A DNA stretch of 64,000 nt from Bacteroidota bacterium (GCA_947466965.1 CANIFU010000002.1:1-64000); one strand, 5' to 3'; positions 31,049-41,723 are shown, counted from the first letter of the stretch. Numbers and translations are program-made. The notes: generated from the sequence alone by a model not told the origin.

Positions 31049-34000
31049 ATGAAAAAAATAAATTGTATTTTACTGTTTCTCGTTTTAATAGGCTTTCGAC
31101 CTGATGCCTTTGCACAGCTTAACCCAATCAAACAATTTTCAGAAGACCCCCTTAAATTTACCGAAGATATTAAAACCATGTTTGAATCAACTAACATGGA
31201 CAAAAAAGAGATTAAAGAATTTATGGATGCATTTGTTTTGGCTTGGAACAATCCTAAATGCAACGTCAATCTAAAAAAATCGATCGTTAATTCTTGCAAT
31301 TTAATGATCAAAAAGAAATTACGAATTCTTCCTGAATATAAAAGCTATTTATCTTCTGTAATGAATTTTATTAATTCAAATCACAGTGAAGATAATTTTT
31401 TGACTTGGCAGGAATGTATCAACAAAATTCTAAGTGGAAAAATTCTGAAGAATTTTACTGATTATCTTGAAATGAGCGACAACCTATTTTCAACAAATTC
31501 ATTCTACAATTCATCAGTTATTCGCTATAGCTCCAATACAAATAAATATATTTTCGAATACGACAGCGTTCCAAAAGTAATTTTCGCGAATTTGAATTTA
31601 CGTATTGCTAATAACCAAAACGATACAGGAATTATTTATAATACTAAAGGTGTTTATTATCCTAACAAAGGTGTTTTTATTGGAGAAGGAGGCAAGGTTG
31701 ACTGGAAACGTGCAGGAATAGAAGACAATGTAGTATGGGCTGAATTAAAAAAATATCAGATCACACTTAAAACAAGTGGATTTACAGCCGACTCAGTTGT
31801 ATTTTATAATAAGAATTATTTCCAAAAATCTTTGTTAGGTATACTTACCGAAAAGATTGTTTCTGAAAAGGAAGGAAATATAACGTATCCTCGGTTTGAT
31901 TCTTATAATAAGCGAATGGAGATACTCAACATTGCTAAGGATGTTAATTATGACGGAGGATTTAGTCAGCGTGGTCCGAAAGTTCTTGGTTCTGGAAGTA
32001 AGGAAGATGATGCTAAATTGATTTTTTACCGTGAAGGAAAAAAATTCTTAGTCGTAGGTGCAAAATATATCGCAATCACTAAGGAAAAATTAAGCGCAGA
32101 AGCGGCGAATATTAAATTTTATTTTAATAAAGATTCAATCACACATCCGAGTGTAAACATGAAATTTGATGTCGCAGATCAAAAACTATCTTTAATACGC
32201 ACTAATAATGGTGTATCTAAATCCCCTTTTTTAAATACCTTCCACAAAGTGGATATGTATTTTGAGGAATTGACATGGAAAACGGGAGATCCTAAAATGG
32301 ATCTAGGGATGTTAGTTGGAAACTCCCAGGAAGATGCAATGTTTGAATCTTCTAATTATTTTAGAACCGACAGATATGATCGCATTCAAGGATTGGATAT
32401 GGTAAATCCCTTGATTCAAATCAGAGACTATGTAAAAAAAATTGGTGACATTCGTGATTTTCAGGGTGATCAATATGCGAAATTTTTAAAATTTTCATCA
32501 AATGATGTTCGCCCCAATCTAATCCGTTTATCAACCATGGGATTTATTACCTATGATGCAGAAGAAGATGAAGTTCATGTAAATGAAAAGCTATATAGCT
32601 ATATAGCAGCAAGAGCTGCCCACATAGACTACGACGTTATTCAGTTTCCTTCTTCTGTTCGTGGTTCAAGCAACGCTTCAGTTAATTTATTAAACTATGA
32701 CATGAGCATTATGGGTGTTCGTCAGATTTACATGAGTGATTCTCAAAATGTGATGATCTACCCTGCCGAACAAAAAATCATTTTAAAGAAAAACCGCGAC
32801 TTTACTTTTGCTGGAATTGTTCATGCCGGCCGTTTCGATTTCTTCGGAAAAGAATTTTCATTTGATTATGATAAATTCAAGGTAGAACTTAAAAATGTAG
32901 ACTCATTAAGAATCATGGTTAAATCTCGTGAGCCAGATGCATATGGGGAATATCCGCTTGTAAAAGTAAGAACAGTTATTGAGGAAATTAATGGAGATTT
33001 GGAGATTGATAATCCTGCCAACAAGTCGGGAAGAAAGCCATTTCCAGTATATCCAATTTTTAATAGTTTTAAAGAATCGCATGCTTATTATGATAAAAAA
33101 TCAATTCAAAATGGAAAGTATCAGCGTAAGAATTTTTATTTTCAACTTGATCCATTTACGATTGATAGTTTGGACAACTTTTCAAATGAAGGATTAACCT
33201 TCAAAGGAAAAATGGAAACGGCTGGGATTTTTCCAACTTTTAAAGAGTCATTGACACTCCAGCAGGATTATTCATTGGGATTTATGACTCAATCTCCTGC
33301 TGAAGGTTATCCTATGTACGGAGGGAAAGGCACCTTTAATGCAGCCATCAAATTAAGTAATCAGGGTTTACATGGCGATGGAACTATTAAATATGTAACC
33401 TCTATAACAAAGTCGAACGATTTTTTATTTTTCCCCGACTCTACCAGGTGCATTGCTCAATCGTATGATGTTAACCTACAAAAAATAAAACCCGAATTTC
33501 CTCAATTGCATGGTGAAGATGTCAAAATGCATTGGATCCCTTCAAAAGATGTAATGAATGTATGGAACAATAAAGAAAAGAAATTTTTGGATTTCAATGG
33601 TCAGGGGCAATTTAACGGTCGTTTATCCATGACACCGAAACAATTATTCGGAAGTGGTACTGCTGATTTTTCAAATGCAAAATTAGAAGCAAAGCTTATT
33701 AAATTTAAATCCAATTCATTCGACTCAGATACTTCCAACTTTAGCTTAAAAGGATTGGACATTGCTTCTTTAGCCTTTTCTACAGATAACGTAAATGCCC
33801 ACATCGATTTTGATAAACGAATGGGGGAATTTAAATCTAATGGTAAAGGTTCAATTGTTAAGTTTCCTGTAAATCAGTATATCTGTTTTATGGATAACTT
33901 CAAATGGTTTATGGATGACAGTCAGATTGAATTAGGGTCGGGTTCAAAAGGTGCTTCATCAGCAAAAGAAGATCTGAATCTTGAAGGGCCCGAATTTATT

Positions 34001-35521
34001 TCTGTACATCCTGCTCAAGATTCACTTCGCTTTCAATCACCATCTGCAAAATACGATCTTAAAAAGTATGTTATTACAGCCAAAGATGTTAAATATATTA
34101 ATGTAGCTGATGCACGTATATATCCTGAAAAGGGCGATGTTATTATTGATAAAGATGCAGTGATGCGTACATTTGCCAATGCTAAAATTGTTGCCAACTC
34201 CATTACCCAATACCACAATTTGTATAATTGTACGGTGAATGTTTTTGCCAAAAAAAATTATTCTGGCTCAGGTTTTTATGATTATGTAGATGAACTTAAA
34301 ACAAAACAAACATTTTATTTTAGCAACGTAAGTGTTGATACAACGTTCCAGACCTTTGCGGAAACAAACATCCCGGACTCCTCAAAATTCAGGTTGAGTC
34401 CTAATTTTGAATACAAAGGAAAAGTGAAGTTGAAAGCTACAGCAAACTATTTGGTTTTCGATGGTGCTGCTCGTATTTCTCACGATTGTGCAGCAATACC
34501 TAAAACGTGGTTTAAATTTGAATCGGAAATCAACCCGAACAGCATTTACATTCCTATTCCAAAAGATCTGTTAGATGTTGCAGGAAAATCAATTGCAGCA
34601 TCTTTAATGGTAACAACCGATTCCACACATTTTTATTCAACGTTCTTGTCACCAAAGGAATCTAACAACGATACATATGTTTTAGCAACTGAAGGATTTT
34701 TATTTTTCGATAAAGCTTCCCGTGAATATAGAATCTCTAATAAAGAAAAACTTGTTGAACGCTCCTTAACAGGGAATTACTTGAGTTTAAATACAGCTCA
34801 ATGTAAAGTTTATGGTGAAGGGAAATTGAACTTAGGGGGTGAATTCGGTCAATTAAAAATCGAATCGTATGGTAGTGCTGTTCATTTATTAATTCCTGAT
34901 TCTACTTCATTTGACATGTTAATGTCATTCGATTTCTTCTTTGACGATGGAGCAATTGATAAAATGTCGGATGCAATAGTTGCAAATGTTGACCTGAAAC
35001 CAACAGATTTCTCACGTCCAGTATTTGAAAAAGGAATGCGAGAAATGATGGGCAAAGAACAGGCTGATAAACTTATTTCACAATTGAACTTATACGGTTC
35101 ATTTAAGAAATTTCCGGATGAATTAAAGAAAATATTATTCCTGACGGATGTAAAAATGAAGTGGAATAAGGAAACACGTTCTTATACATCCTTAGGTAAG
35201 TTGGGAATCGGGAATATCAACAAAACTCAGATCAATAAATATGTTGATGGAAGGCTGGAGATCATTAAAAAAAGAGGTGGAGACATCTTGAATATTTATT
35301 TAGAATTGGATGCCAATAATTGGTATTACTTTAATTATACGCGAGGAACTATGTTGGCGATTTCTTCAAATGAAGCATTCAATGCAGCAATTAAGGAGTT
35401 GAAACCAGAGAAACGTCAGAAAGATGGAGATAAAGAAAAGAAGGAACCGAATTATAATTTTAATATTACAACAACAGCTAAGAAAACTCAATTTTTACGA
35501 AAAACAGAAAGTGCAGAATAG
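31049..35521 (+). CDS. Large secreted/periplasmic protein of unknown function (1490 aa)
   Basis: single intact ORF with N-terminal signal peptide (MKKINCILLFLVLIGFRPDAFAQ), beta-rich repetitive character. Confidence 0.85.
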   Translation: MKKINCILLFLVLIGFRPDAFAQLNPIKQFSEDPLKFTEDIKTMFESTNMDKKEIKEFMDAFVLAWNNPKCNVNLKKSIVNSCNLMIKKKLRILPEYKSYLSSVMNFINSNHSEDNFLTWQECINKILSGKILKNFTDYLEMSDNLFSTNSFYNSSVIRYSSNTNKYIFEYDSVPKVIFANLNLRIANNQNDTGIIYNTKGVYYPNKGVFIGEGGKVDWKRAGIEDNVVWAELKKYQITLKTSGFTADSVVFYNKNYFQKSLLGILTEKIVSEKEGNITYPRFDSYNKRMEILNIAKDVNYDGGFSQRGPKVLGSGSKEDDAKLIFYREGKKFLVVGAKYIAITKEKLSAEAANIKFYFNKDSITHPSVNMKFDVADQKLSLIRTNNGVSKSPFLNTFHKVDMYFEELTWKTGDPKMDLGMLVGNSQEDAMFESSNYFRTDRYDRIQGLDMVNPLIQIRDYVKKIGDIRDFQGDQYAKFLKFSSNDVRPNLIRLSTMGFITYDAEEDEVHVNEKLYSYIAARAAHIDYDVIQFPSSVRGSSNASVNLLNYDMSIMGVRQIYMSDSQNVMIYPAEQKIILKKNRDFTFAGIVHAGRFDFFGKEFSFDYDKFKVELKNVDSLRIMVKSREPDAYGEYPLVKVRTVIEEINGDLEIDNPANKSGRKPFPVYPIFNSFKESHAYYDKKSIQNGKYQRKNFYFQLDPFTIDSLDNFSNEGLTFKGKMETAGIFPTFKESLTLQQDYSLGFMTQSPAEGYPMYGGKGTFNAAIKLSNQGLHGDGTIKYVTSITKSNDFLFFPDSTRCIAQSYDVNLQKIKPEFPQLHGEDVKMHWIPSKDVMNVWNNKEKKFLDFNGQGQFNGRLSMTPKQLFGSGTADFSNAKLEAKLIKFKSNSFDSDTSNFSLKGLDIASLAFSTDNVNAHIDFDKRMGEFKSNGKGSIVKFPVNQYICFMDNFKWFMDDSQIELGSGSKGASSAKEDLNLEGPEFISVHPAQDSLRFQSPSAKYDLKKYVITAKDVKYINVADARIYPEKGDVIIDKDAVMRTFANAKIVANSITQYHNLYNCTVNVFAKKNYSGSGFYDYVDELKTKQTFYFSNVSVDTTFQTFAETNIPDSSKFRLSPNFEYKGKVKLKATANYLVFDGAARISHDCAAIPKTWFKFESEINPNSIYIPIPKDLLDVAGKSIAASLMVTTDSTHFYSTFLSPKESNNDTYVLATEGFLFFDKASREYRISNKEKLVERSLTGNYLSLNTAQCKVYGEGKLNLGGEFGQLKIESYGSAVHLLIPDSTSFDMLMSFDFFFDDGAIDKMSDAIVANVDLKPTDFSRPVFEKGMREMMGKEQADKLISQLNLYGSFKKFPDELKKILFLTDVKMKWNKETRSYTSLGKLGIGNINKTQINKYVDGRLEIIKKRGGDILNIYLELDANNWYYFNYTRGTMLAISSNEAFNAAIKELKPEKRQKDGDKEKKEPNYNFNITTTAKKTQFLRKTESAE

Positions 35522-35523
35522 TC

Positions 35524-36195
35524 GTGATAAACATTTCTAACATATTATTGCTTTTAGGAGGCTATTTAATCGGTTCCATTCCAACTGCTGTCTGGATTGG
35601 GAAGTTTTTCTATAAAATTGATGTCCGTGAATATGGAAGCGGAAATGCCGGAGCTACAAATACATTCAGAGTGCTTGGTAAAAAAGCGGGCATCCCTGTT
35701 TTGTTAATTGATGTATTAAAAGGCCTAGCTGCAGCTAGTCTTGCTTATTTTAGTCCGTACCATCCAAATTCAAACCAGTTTATTAATTTAGAATTAGTTG
35801 TTGGTATTGCTTCTTTAGTTGGACATATATTCCCTGTTTTTGCTTCTTTTAGAGGAGGAAAGGGAATTGCAACTTTATTGGGAATTGTATTAGGTGTTCA
35901 TCCTTACGGAGCATTTATCTGTATGGGGATTTTTATCCTTGTTTTACTTATTTCGAGTTATGTTTCTTTAAGTTCTATGATTTCAGCTGCTTGTTTCCCT
36001 ATTATTATAATTTATGTATTTCATACTGTAGTGCCTTCACTCATTATCTTTTCAATCCTCATTGCTATAATGGTCCTAATTACACATCAGAAAAACATTG
36101 AACGTCTATTACGTAAAGAAGAATCAAAAGCGAAACTGATTAAAAAGAAAAAAAAAGAGGGCGCTATTGTTGAAGTAATGGAAATACAAAAATAG
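35524..36195 (+). CDS. plsY: Glycerol-3-phosphate acyltransferase PlsY (GTG start)
   Basis: 223 aa; GYLIGSIPTAVWIGK, REYGSGNAGATNTFRVLGKKAG, GHIFPVFASFRGGKGIAT. Confidence 0.96.
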   Translation: MINISNILLLLGGYLIGSIPTAVWIGKFFYKIDVREYGSGNAGATNTFRVLGKKAGIPVLLIDVLKGLAAASLAYFSPYHPNSNQFINLELVVGIASLVGHIFPVFASFRGGKGIATLLGIVLGVHPYGAFICMGIFILVLLISSYVSLSSMISAACFPIIIIYVFHTVVPSLIIFSILIAIMVLITHQKNIERLLRKEESKAKLIKKKKKEGAIVEVMEIQK

Positions 36196-36231
36196 TCATA
36201 ATAAATCTTTACAAATTACGTTTCTGCTTCA

Positions 36232-36960
36232 ATGAAAAACAGAATTAATTTTTTTTTAACCCAATCTATTGCCATTCTTGCCTTTTTTCTTTTCCATATT
36301 TCTACTAAAGCACAATTTACGGTTAAAATATCTGGAAAAGTATTTGATAAAGACAATAAAACATTGCCTTTAAACCAAACAATGATTATTAATAAACGAA
36401 CTAATAATGGGACGTTTGCGGATGCAGAAGGTAAATTCGCTTTAATGGTATTGCCTTCCGATACCATCATTTTTTCGGCAATTGGATTTAGAGTTAAATC
36501 GTTATGCTTTAAGGATTCTTTGGTTAATGGAATAATTTATTTCGATATCTCATTACATAAATTACAATTTGAATTAAAGGAGGTAAGTGTTTTTGCGAAT
36601 CGGAGTTTAAATGAAATTCAAAACGACATTGATAAATTAGGAGTACGTAAAACCTATACCGCAGAAGGGATAAACGCTTTTGAAAGTCCTATTACTGCTT
36701 TGTATGAGCGTTTTAGCAAATTCTCAAAATCCAAACAGAAAGTTGCCGAATGGGAAAACGAAGATCTTAAAAGGGATATCTTAAAAGATCTTTTCCACTT
36801 ATATGTAAAGTATGAAGTAATTGACTTAAAAGATGATGAGTTTGATACATTTATTAAATATCTTAATTTGAGTGATGAATTTATACTTAAAGCCAGTCAG
36901 TTCGAATTGGTGATGGCCATTAAAGGCAAATATGAAAGTTTTAAATACCGCTGGAAATAG
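36232..36960 (+). CDS. Secreted carboxypeptidase-like regulatory domain protein
   Basis: 242 aa; signal peptide; KISGKVFDKDNKTLPLNQTMIINKRTNNGTFADAEGKFALMVLPSDTIIFSAIGF. Confidence 0.8.
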   Translation: MKNRINFFLTQSIAILAFFLFHISTKAQFTVKISGKVFDKDNKTLPLNQTMIINKRTNNGTFADAEGKFALMVLPSDTIIFSAIGFRVKSLCFKDSLVNGIIYFDISLHKLQFELKEVSVFANRSLNEIQNDIDKLGVRKTYTAEGINAFESPITALYERFSKFSKSKQKVAEWENEDLKRDILKDLFHLYVKYEVIDLKDDEFDTFIKYLNLSDEFILKASQFELVMAIKGKYESFKYRWK

Positions 36961-37109
36961 CTTATTTATACTCAGGTGAAATGATTCAAAAACAAGGTGG
37001 TGTTATTCAATCGAAGAAAAACAATCTGTCAGAAATAAAATAAAATAAATTTATTTAAAGGTTTTTTATATTAGTTTATTAAATTCGCTTTTCATTCATC
37101 ATATACATT

Positions 37110-39209
37110 ATGAAAGTATGGAATAAGGCTCCCTTAGTTCGATTACTATTGCCTTTTTTAATTGGAATCATTGCAGCAGCGAATTTTACTATCCATTTGT
37201 ATGCTACACTTACATGTGCTATCTGTGCATTTATTCTTTTAGCAGCAATCGTTCTAATTCCGAAATTTAATATCGCTTATCGCAAATCCTATTTTTTTGG
37301 AATTTTGTTAAATAGTTTACTTTTTATTTTTGCTTATCAGCTTACCCTTTTTAACACTCAAAAATATTCATCAAATCATTTTTCAAACTATTGTTCTGAA
37401 AAAAATATCGTATATGGAAGGCTTGCTGATTCCTATATCGAGCAAGAAAAAACATTAAAAGCAGTAGTAGAAATTTTGGCGATTAGAGACGGAGATTCAT
37501 GGAGAGTATGTAGCGGAAAGGCAATGATGTATTTCAAAAATAACAATGAAGCTCTACAATTAAAATACGGAGATGAACTACTTATTCACACCCAATTTAA
37601 GGATGTTTCCGGTCCTAAAAATCCCGGTGAGTATAATTACAAACGTTTTTTATCTTTTCATAATATCTGGCAGCAGGCGTATGTTTCCGATTTTAGCTGG
37701 AAAAATGCAAATTGCAACTCAGGGAATTTTATCATGAGTCGATCTCTTAAATTAAGAAAATATTTGTTGGATGTGTTTCAAAAAAATGAGCTTACTGGAG
37801 ATGAATTATCTGTTGGTGCTGCATTACTGCTGGGTTATACCAACAAATTAGATGCTGATATTATTTCTGCATATTCTAGTACGGGAGCCTTACACGTTTT
37901 GTCAGTATCTGGATTACATGTCGCTATCGTATATTTAGTTTTCAGCAGCATGTTGTTTTTTTTGGATAAGCATAAAAAAACACGGATCATAAAGGCCATC
38001 TTGTTGATTTCATTTCTTTGGTTTTATGCTGCTATTACCGGTTTATCTCCCTCCGTATTAAGGGCCGCAACAATGTTTAGTTTTATTATTGTAGCAAAAA
38101 CATTTAATAGGCATACAAATATATATAACACCCTTGCAGCTTCAGCATTCTTATTGTTACTTATTAATCCATATTTAATAATGGATGTAGGATTTCAACT
38201 TTCTTATCTGGCCGTTGCCGGCATCGTATATATACAACCGAAAATAGATGCTTGGTTTCAAATTGATAATTGGTTGATAGCCCAGATTTGGACAATCACT
38301 TCGGTTTCGATTGCAGCACAAATTGCTACATTTCCATTAGGGCTTTATTATTTTCATCAATTTCCAAATTACTTTCTGCTCTCTAATTTAATTGTTATAC
38401 CAATTTCTACACTAATTCTTTATATAGGCATCTCTCTATTTGTGTTTTCACCTATTCCTTTAGCCGCTAAATACATTTCAATTGTATTCACTTGGTTAAT
38501 CTGGATTTTGAATTTATCAGTTAAATGGATTGAATCCCTTCCTTATTCTTTGTTGCAGGGAATTTCTATTTCTGTTTTTGAAACAGTTTTATTATATGGC
38601 TTGATTATTTTATTTTTTTTATTCACAAGCACCAAGAAATATAAATATCTTTTTTTATCACTTTCATTTTGCATTTTTATTCTCTTAAGCCAAGCCATTG
38701 AGCAGAATAAAGAATATAATCAAAAAAAAATAACGGTTTACAATATTGCAAAAACGAGTGCTATTGATTTTATAAATGCGAAAAGTAATGTGCTTTTGAC
38801 CGATCGTGAATTTGCAAAAAACAAGAGCATGTTGTCGTTTCATATCCTGCATAATTGGTGGGAATTAGGACTAAACGATTCGAGAATTATCAGTGAAGAG
38901 TATATGAAAAATGATATTTATATAAAATCAGGTTACATTCAATTTCGGAATAAAAGGATCGTAATTCTGGATCATGCTATTGAATTTAAAAAAAACAATA
39001 GCGAACCTTTTTTATTGGATTATCTAATTGTGAGTAAAAATGTAAAGATGAGTGTGCAAGAAATGAAACGCTTATTTCGAGCAAATAAAATCATTTTTGA
39101 TTCATCTAACTCCAATTATCAGATCATAAAATGGAAAAAAGAATGTAAGGTTTTAGAACAGGAATATTTTGATGTAATGAATGAAGGCGCGGTAGAATTG
39201 ATATTATAA
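37110..39209 (+). CDS. comEC: ComEC/Rec2 family competence-type membrane protein
   Basis: 699 aa; GALHVLSVSGLHVAIVY, GLSPSVLRAATMFSFIIVAK, DVGFQLSYLAVAGIVY. Confidence 0.92.
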   Translation: MKVWNKAPLVRLLLPFLIGIIAAANFTIHLYATLTCAICAFILLAAIVLIPKFNIAYRKSYFFGILLNSLLFIFAYQLTLFNTQKYSSNHFSNYCSEKNIVYGRLADSYIEQEKTLKAVVEILAIRDGDSWRVCSGKAMMYFKNNNEALQLKYGDELLIHTQFKDVSGPKNPGEYNYKRFLSFHNIWQQAYVSDFSWKNANCNSGNFIMSRSLKLRKYLLDVFQKNELTGDELSVGAALLLGYTNKLDADIISAYSSTGALHVLSVSGLHVAIVYLVFSSMLFFLDKHKKTRIIKAILLISFLWFYAAITGLSPSVLRAATMFSFIIVAKTFNRHTNIYNTLAASAFLLLLINPYLIMDVGFQLSYLAVAGIVYIQPKIDAWFQIDNWLIAQIWTITSVSIAAQIATFPLGLYYFHQFPNYFLLSNLIVIPISTLILYIGISLFVFSPIPLAAKYISIVFTWLIWILNLSVKWIESLPYSLLQGISISVFETVLLYGLIILFFLFTSTKKYKYLFLSLSFCIFILLSQAIEQNKEYNQKKITVYNIAKTSAIDFINAKSNVLLTDREFAKNKSMLSFHILHNWWELGLNDSRIISEEYMKNDIYIKSGYIQFRNKRIVILDHAIEFKKNNSEPFLLDYLIVSKNVKMSVQEMKRLFRANKIIFDSSNSNYQIIKWKKECKVLEQEYFDVMNEGAVELIL

Positions 39210-40154
39210 TTAGTTTCTGAAAATATCACGCATAACTTTACCGTTAGAAGTAGGAACTGAGAAGCCCATTAATTCGGCAATCGTATTATTAATATCTATT
39301 TGATCGTAAGGTGTTTTACAAATAAAATTCTGCTTAAAATCAGGACCCATTGCAAAAAACTCGATGTGTCTGCAACCCTCGCAGTTATCGCCATGCGAAA
39401 TAAAACCATCTAAATGTCCGGTAGTATGCCTTCCATGATCGTTTGTAACAATCATGGTGGTGCGGTCTTTATAAAATTCGTCTTCTTGGATTTTCTGCCA
39501 TAATTTATAAATGTAATTATCAGTATCTAAAATCCCTTGCTTATAATCCACCCAATTGTTTGCATGGCCGGCAGCATCGGGTTGTTTAAAATTTACAATT
39601 GTTAAACGGAGGTGTTTCGAACTGAGTTTAGAGTACACACTTTTAAAGGTAACACTATCTTCCCGATAACCTGTTCCTAATCCATTTATACCACAGTCGG
39701 TCATAGGCCGGAAGTTACCTTTCCACTCACTATCCGTACAATCCGAAAGTACTTCCAATTTATCTTTCGTTGTAATGATCCATGCTTCGTCATTCGGACG
39801 CTTATATGCTTTTAACCAATATTGAAAGATAGAGGGATGAGCAGGATATTCAGCGCCAGCATTATTAATATTTTGGCAAACACCCGTGCAAATAGATGTG
39901 TGACCTGGAGTTGTTGAAGTCACACAGTTGTTATAAAAATTGCTGCAAAAAACACCCTGCGAAAGCATGGCGGAGCGATGAGGAATAAACTGATGGGTAG
40001 GTTCACCCCACGTTTCAGAGAAGCGTGCACCATCCACCACTACCACAATTACATTTTGGGTTTTGTAGCTTGTAACCTGCACATCCTTGGTGCAACTTAA
40101 AAAAAGCAACACAACAGAAGTGAAAGAAGTAAAAAAGAAAATCCGAATTTTCAT
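39210..40154 (-). CDS. Alkaline phosphatase/sulfatase-superfamily lipoprotein
   Basis: 314 aa; lipobox LLFLSC; VVVDGARFSETWGEP; catalytic-Thr region TSTTPGHTSICTG; NDHGRHTTGHLDGFISHGD. Confidence 0.85.
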   Translation of the reverse strand: MKIRIFFFTSFTSVVLLFLSCTKDVQVTSYKTQNVIVVVVDGARFSETWGEPTHQFIPHRSAMLSQGVFCSNFYNNCVTSTTPGHTSICTGVCQNINNAGAEYPAHPSIFQYWLKAYKRPNDEAWIITTKDKLEVLSDCTDSEWKGNFRPMTDCGINGLGTGYREDSVTFKSVYSKLSSKHLRLTIVNFKQPDAAGHANNWVDYKQGILDTDNYIYKLWQKIQEDEFYKDRTTMIVTNDHGRHTTGHLDGFISHGDNCEGCRHIEFFAMGPDFKQNFICKTPYDQIDINNTIAELMGFSVPTSNGKVMRDIFRN

Positions 40155-40199
40155 CTTTCAAAGATACAAAAAATGATTTTAAAGTTTTATTTTTGCAAG

Positions 40200-41231
40200 A
40201 TGAACTTTAAAATTGGTGATAAGGTTAGGTTTCTGAATGAAAAAGGAGAAGGAATTGTTAGTAAGATAATTAACAAGACAAGTGTGGGAATAACTATTGA
40301 AGATGGTTTTGAATTACCCTTTGCCGTTTCGCAATTACTGTTGATCTATGACGAATCAAGAATTCAATCGTCGGTTAAATATGTGGAGGAACCACCTGTT
40401 GCTCCTCTTGAGAAGAAAAACCTCAAACCTTCTAAAACGGTGGAGAAGGAAGGCATTTATTTGGCGTTTTCTCCTGAAAAAGAAAACGAAATTGCGCATT
40501 CCGCCTTTAACGTCTGGATAATCAACAACACATCGTATCAGCTTTTATTCACCTATTCGATCTTCAGTAATGACGGATTTAAAACATTTGAAACGGGCCA
40601 TATCAATTCATTTGAACACGAATTGATAGAGACCATTGATCGGAAATTATTAACTGAAAGTACCACTTTTAAAATTGACGCACTTTTTTTTGATGAAAAA
40701 GAACATACGCATCAGTTACCGATCAGCGAAGTAATAAAGTTAAAGCCTATAAAATTATACAAAGAGAATGCATTTTCTGATAACCCATTTATTTCAGAAA
40801 GATCATTAATAATTAATGTATGTGAAATAAATGGACATAAAGCAGAAGAACTGTATCGTCCGGATATGGACCTGTCGAAGATATTCTTTCAGAAACAAAC
40901 GAAGTACGATACATCAAAAACATCAAAACCACATGTGAGCAATAATCCTGCTTACGAAATGGAAATTGATCTTCACATCGAAGAGTTGTTGGAAAACTAT
41001 TCAGGGATGAGCAATGCCGAAATCATTCAGATCCAGCTGAAGCATTTTCAAAATGCCTTAGATAAAGCTATTAATGACAGATGCAGAAGTCTCGTTGTGA
41101 TCCATGGAGTAGGGAATGGACGCTTAAAACAGGAGGTCAGGGCAATCATCACTTCTTACAAGAACCTAAAAATGCATGACGGTTCGTATTCGAAATACGG
41201 TTTCGGTGCAACCGAAATAATAATTAATTAA
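40200..41231 (+). CDS. DUF2027/Smr domain protein (MutS2-like Smr C-terminus)
   Basis: FKIGDKVRFLNEKGEG; EIDLHIEELLENYSGMSNAEIIQIQLKHFQNALDKAINDRCRSLVVIHGVGNGRLKQEVRAII. Confidence 0.88.
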   Translation: MNFKIGDKVRFLNEKGEGIVSKIINKTSVGITIEDGFELPFAVSQLLLIYDESRIQSSVKYVEEPPVAPLEKKNLKPSKTVEKEGIYLAFSPEKENEIAHSAFNVWIINNTSYQLLFTYSIFSNDGFKTFETGHINSFEHELIETIDRKLLTESTTFKIDALFFDEKEHTHQLPISEVIKLKPIKLYKENAFSDNPFISERSLIINVCEINGHKAEELYRPDMDLSKIFFQKQTKYDTSKTSKPHVSNNPAYEMEIDLHIEELLENYSGMSNAEIIQIQLKHFQNALDKAINDRCRSLVVIHGVGNGRLKQEVRAIITSYKNLKMHDGSYSKYGFGATEIIIN

Positions 41232-41315
41232 AGGAATTTAAAAATCCTGATAGAGGCAAAGAATGTTAAGAATTCTATATTCATCAATAAACTTTTCCGC
41301 AATCAACTAATTGAC

Positions 41316-41323
41316 TACCTTTG
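41316..41323 (+). promoter_or_regulatory. Bacteroidota -7 promoter element of rnpB (TACCTTTG)
   Basis: exact TAnnTTTG 4 nt before the P1 strand of RNase P RNA. Confidence 0.6.
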
Positions 41324-41326
41324 CAG

Positions 41327-41671
41327 AGCAGGCCGTTCTATCGCTTCGTAACAATACGAAGAGGAAAGTCCGGGCAACACAGAGCATCCCACTTCCTAAC
41401 AGGAAGGATTCGTAGCGATACGAAGACAGCAAGTGCCACAGAAAATTACAGCCTTGTAGCAATACAAGGTGATGGTGAAAATGTGAGGTAAGAGCTCACG
41501 GAAATGATTGGCAACAATTATTTCGGGTAAACCTTGGGAGTTGAAAGACCAAATAAACCGAAGCATTAGAGCTGCTCGCTCGATTTCGGAGGGTAGGTTG
41601 CTTGAGTCTTGCAGTGATGCAAGATCTAGATAAATGATAGAACTCGACAGAACCCGGCTTACAGGCCTGCT
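41327..41671 (+). ncRNA. rnpB: RNase P RNA (class A)
   Basis: P1 AGCAGGCC/GGCCTGCT ends, GAGGAAAGTCCGGGC (CR I), ACAGAAAATTACAGCC, GGTAAGAGCTCACGG, GATAAATGATAGAACTCGACAGAACCCGGCTTACAGGCC (CR V), multiple GNRA-capped hairpins. Confidence 0.95.
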
Positions 41672-41723
41672 TTTTTTACCCTTATTTAAACCTAGGTTAG
41701 AATTCAAAATTACTTAAAAAAAA

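Noticed and set aside
41396-41707. 103-aa minus-strand ORF
   Set aside because: Lies antisense within RNase P RNA; not a protein gene.
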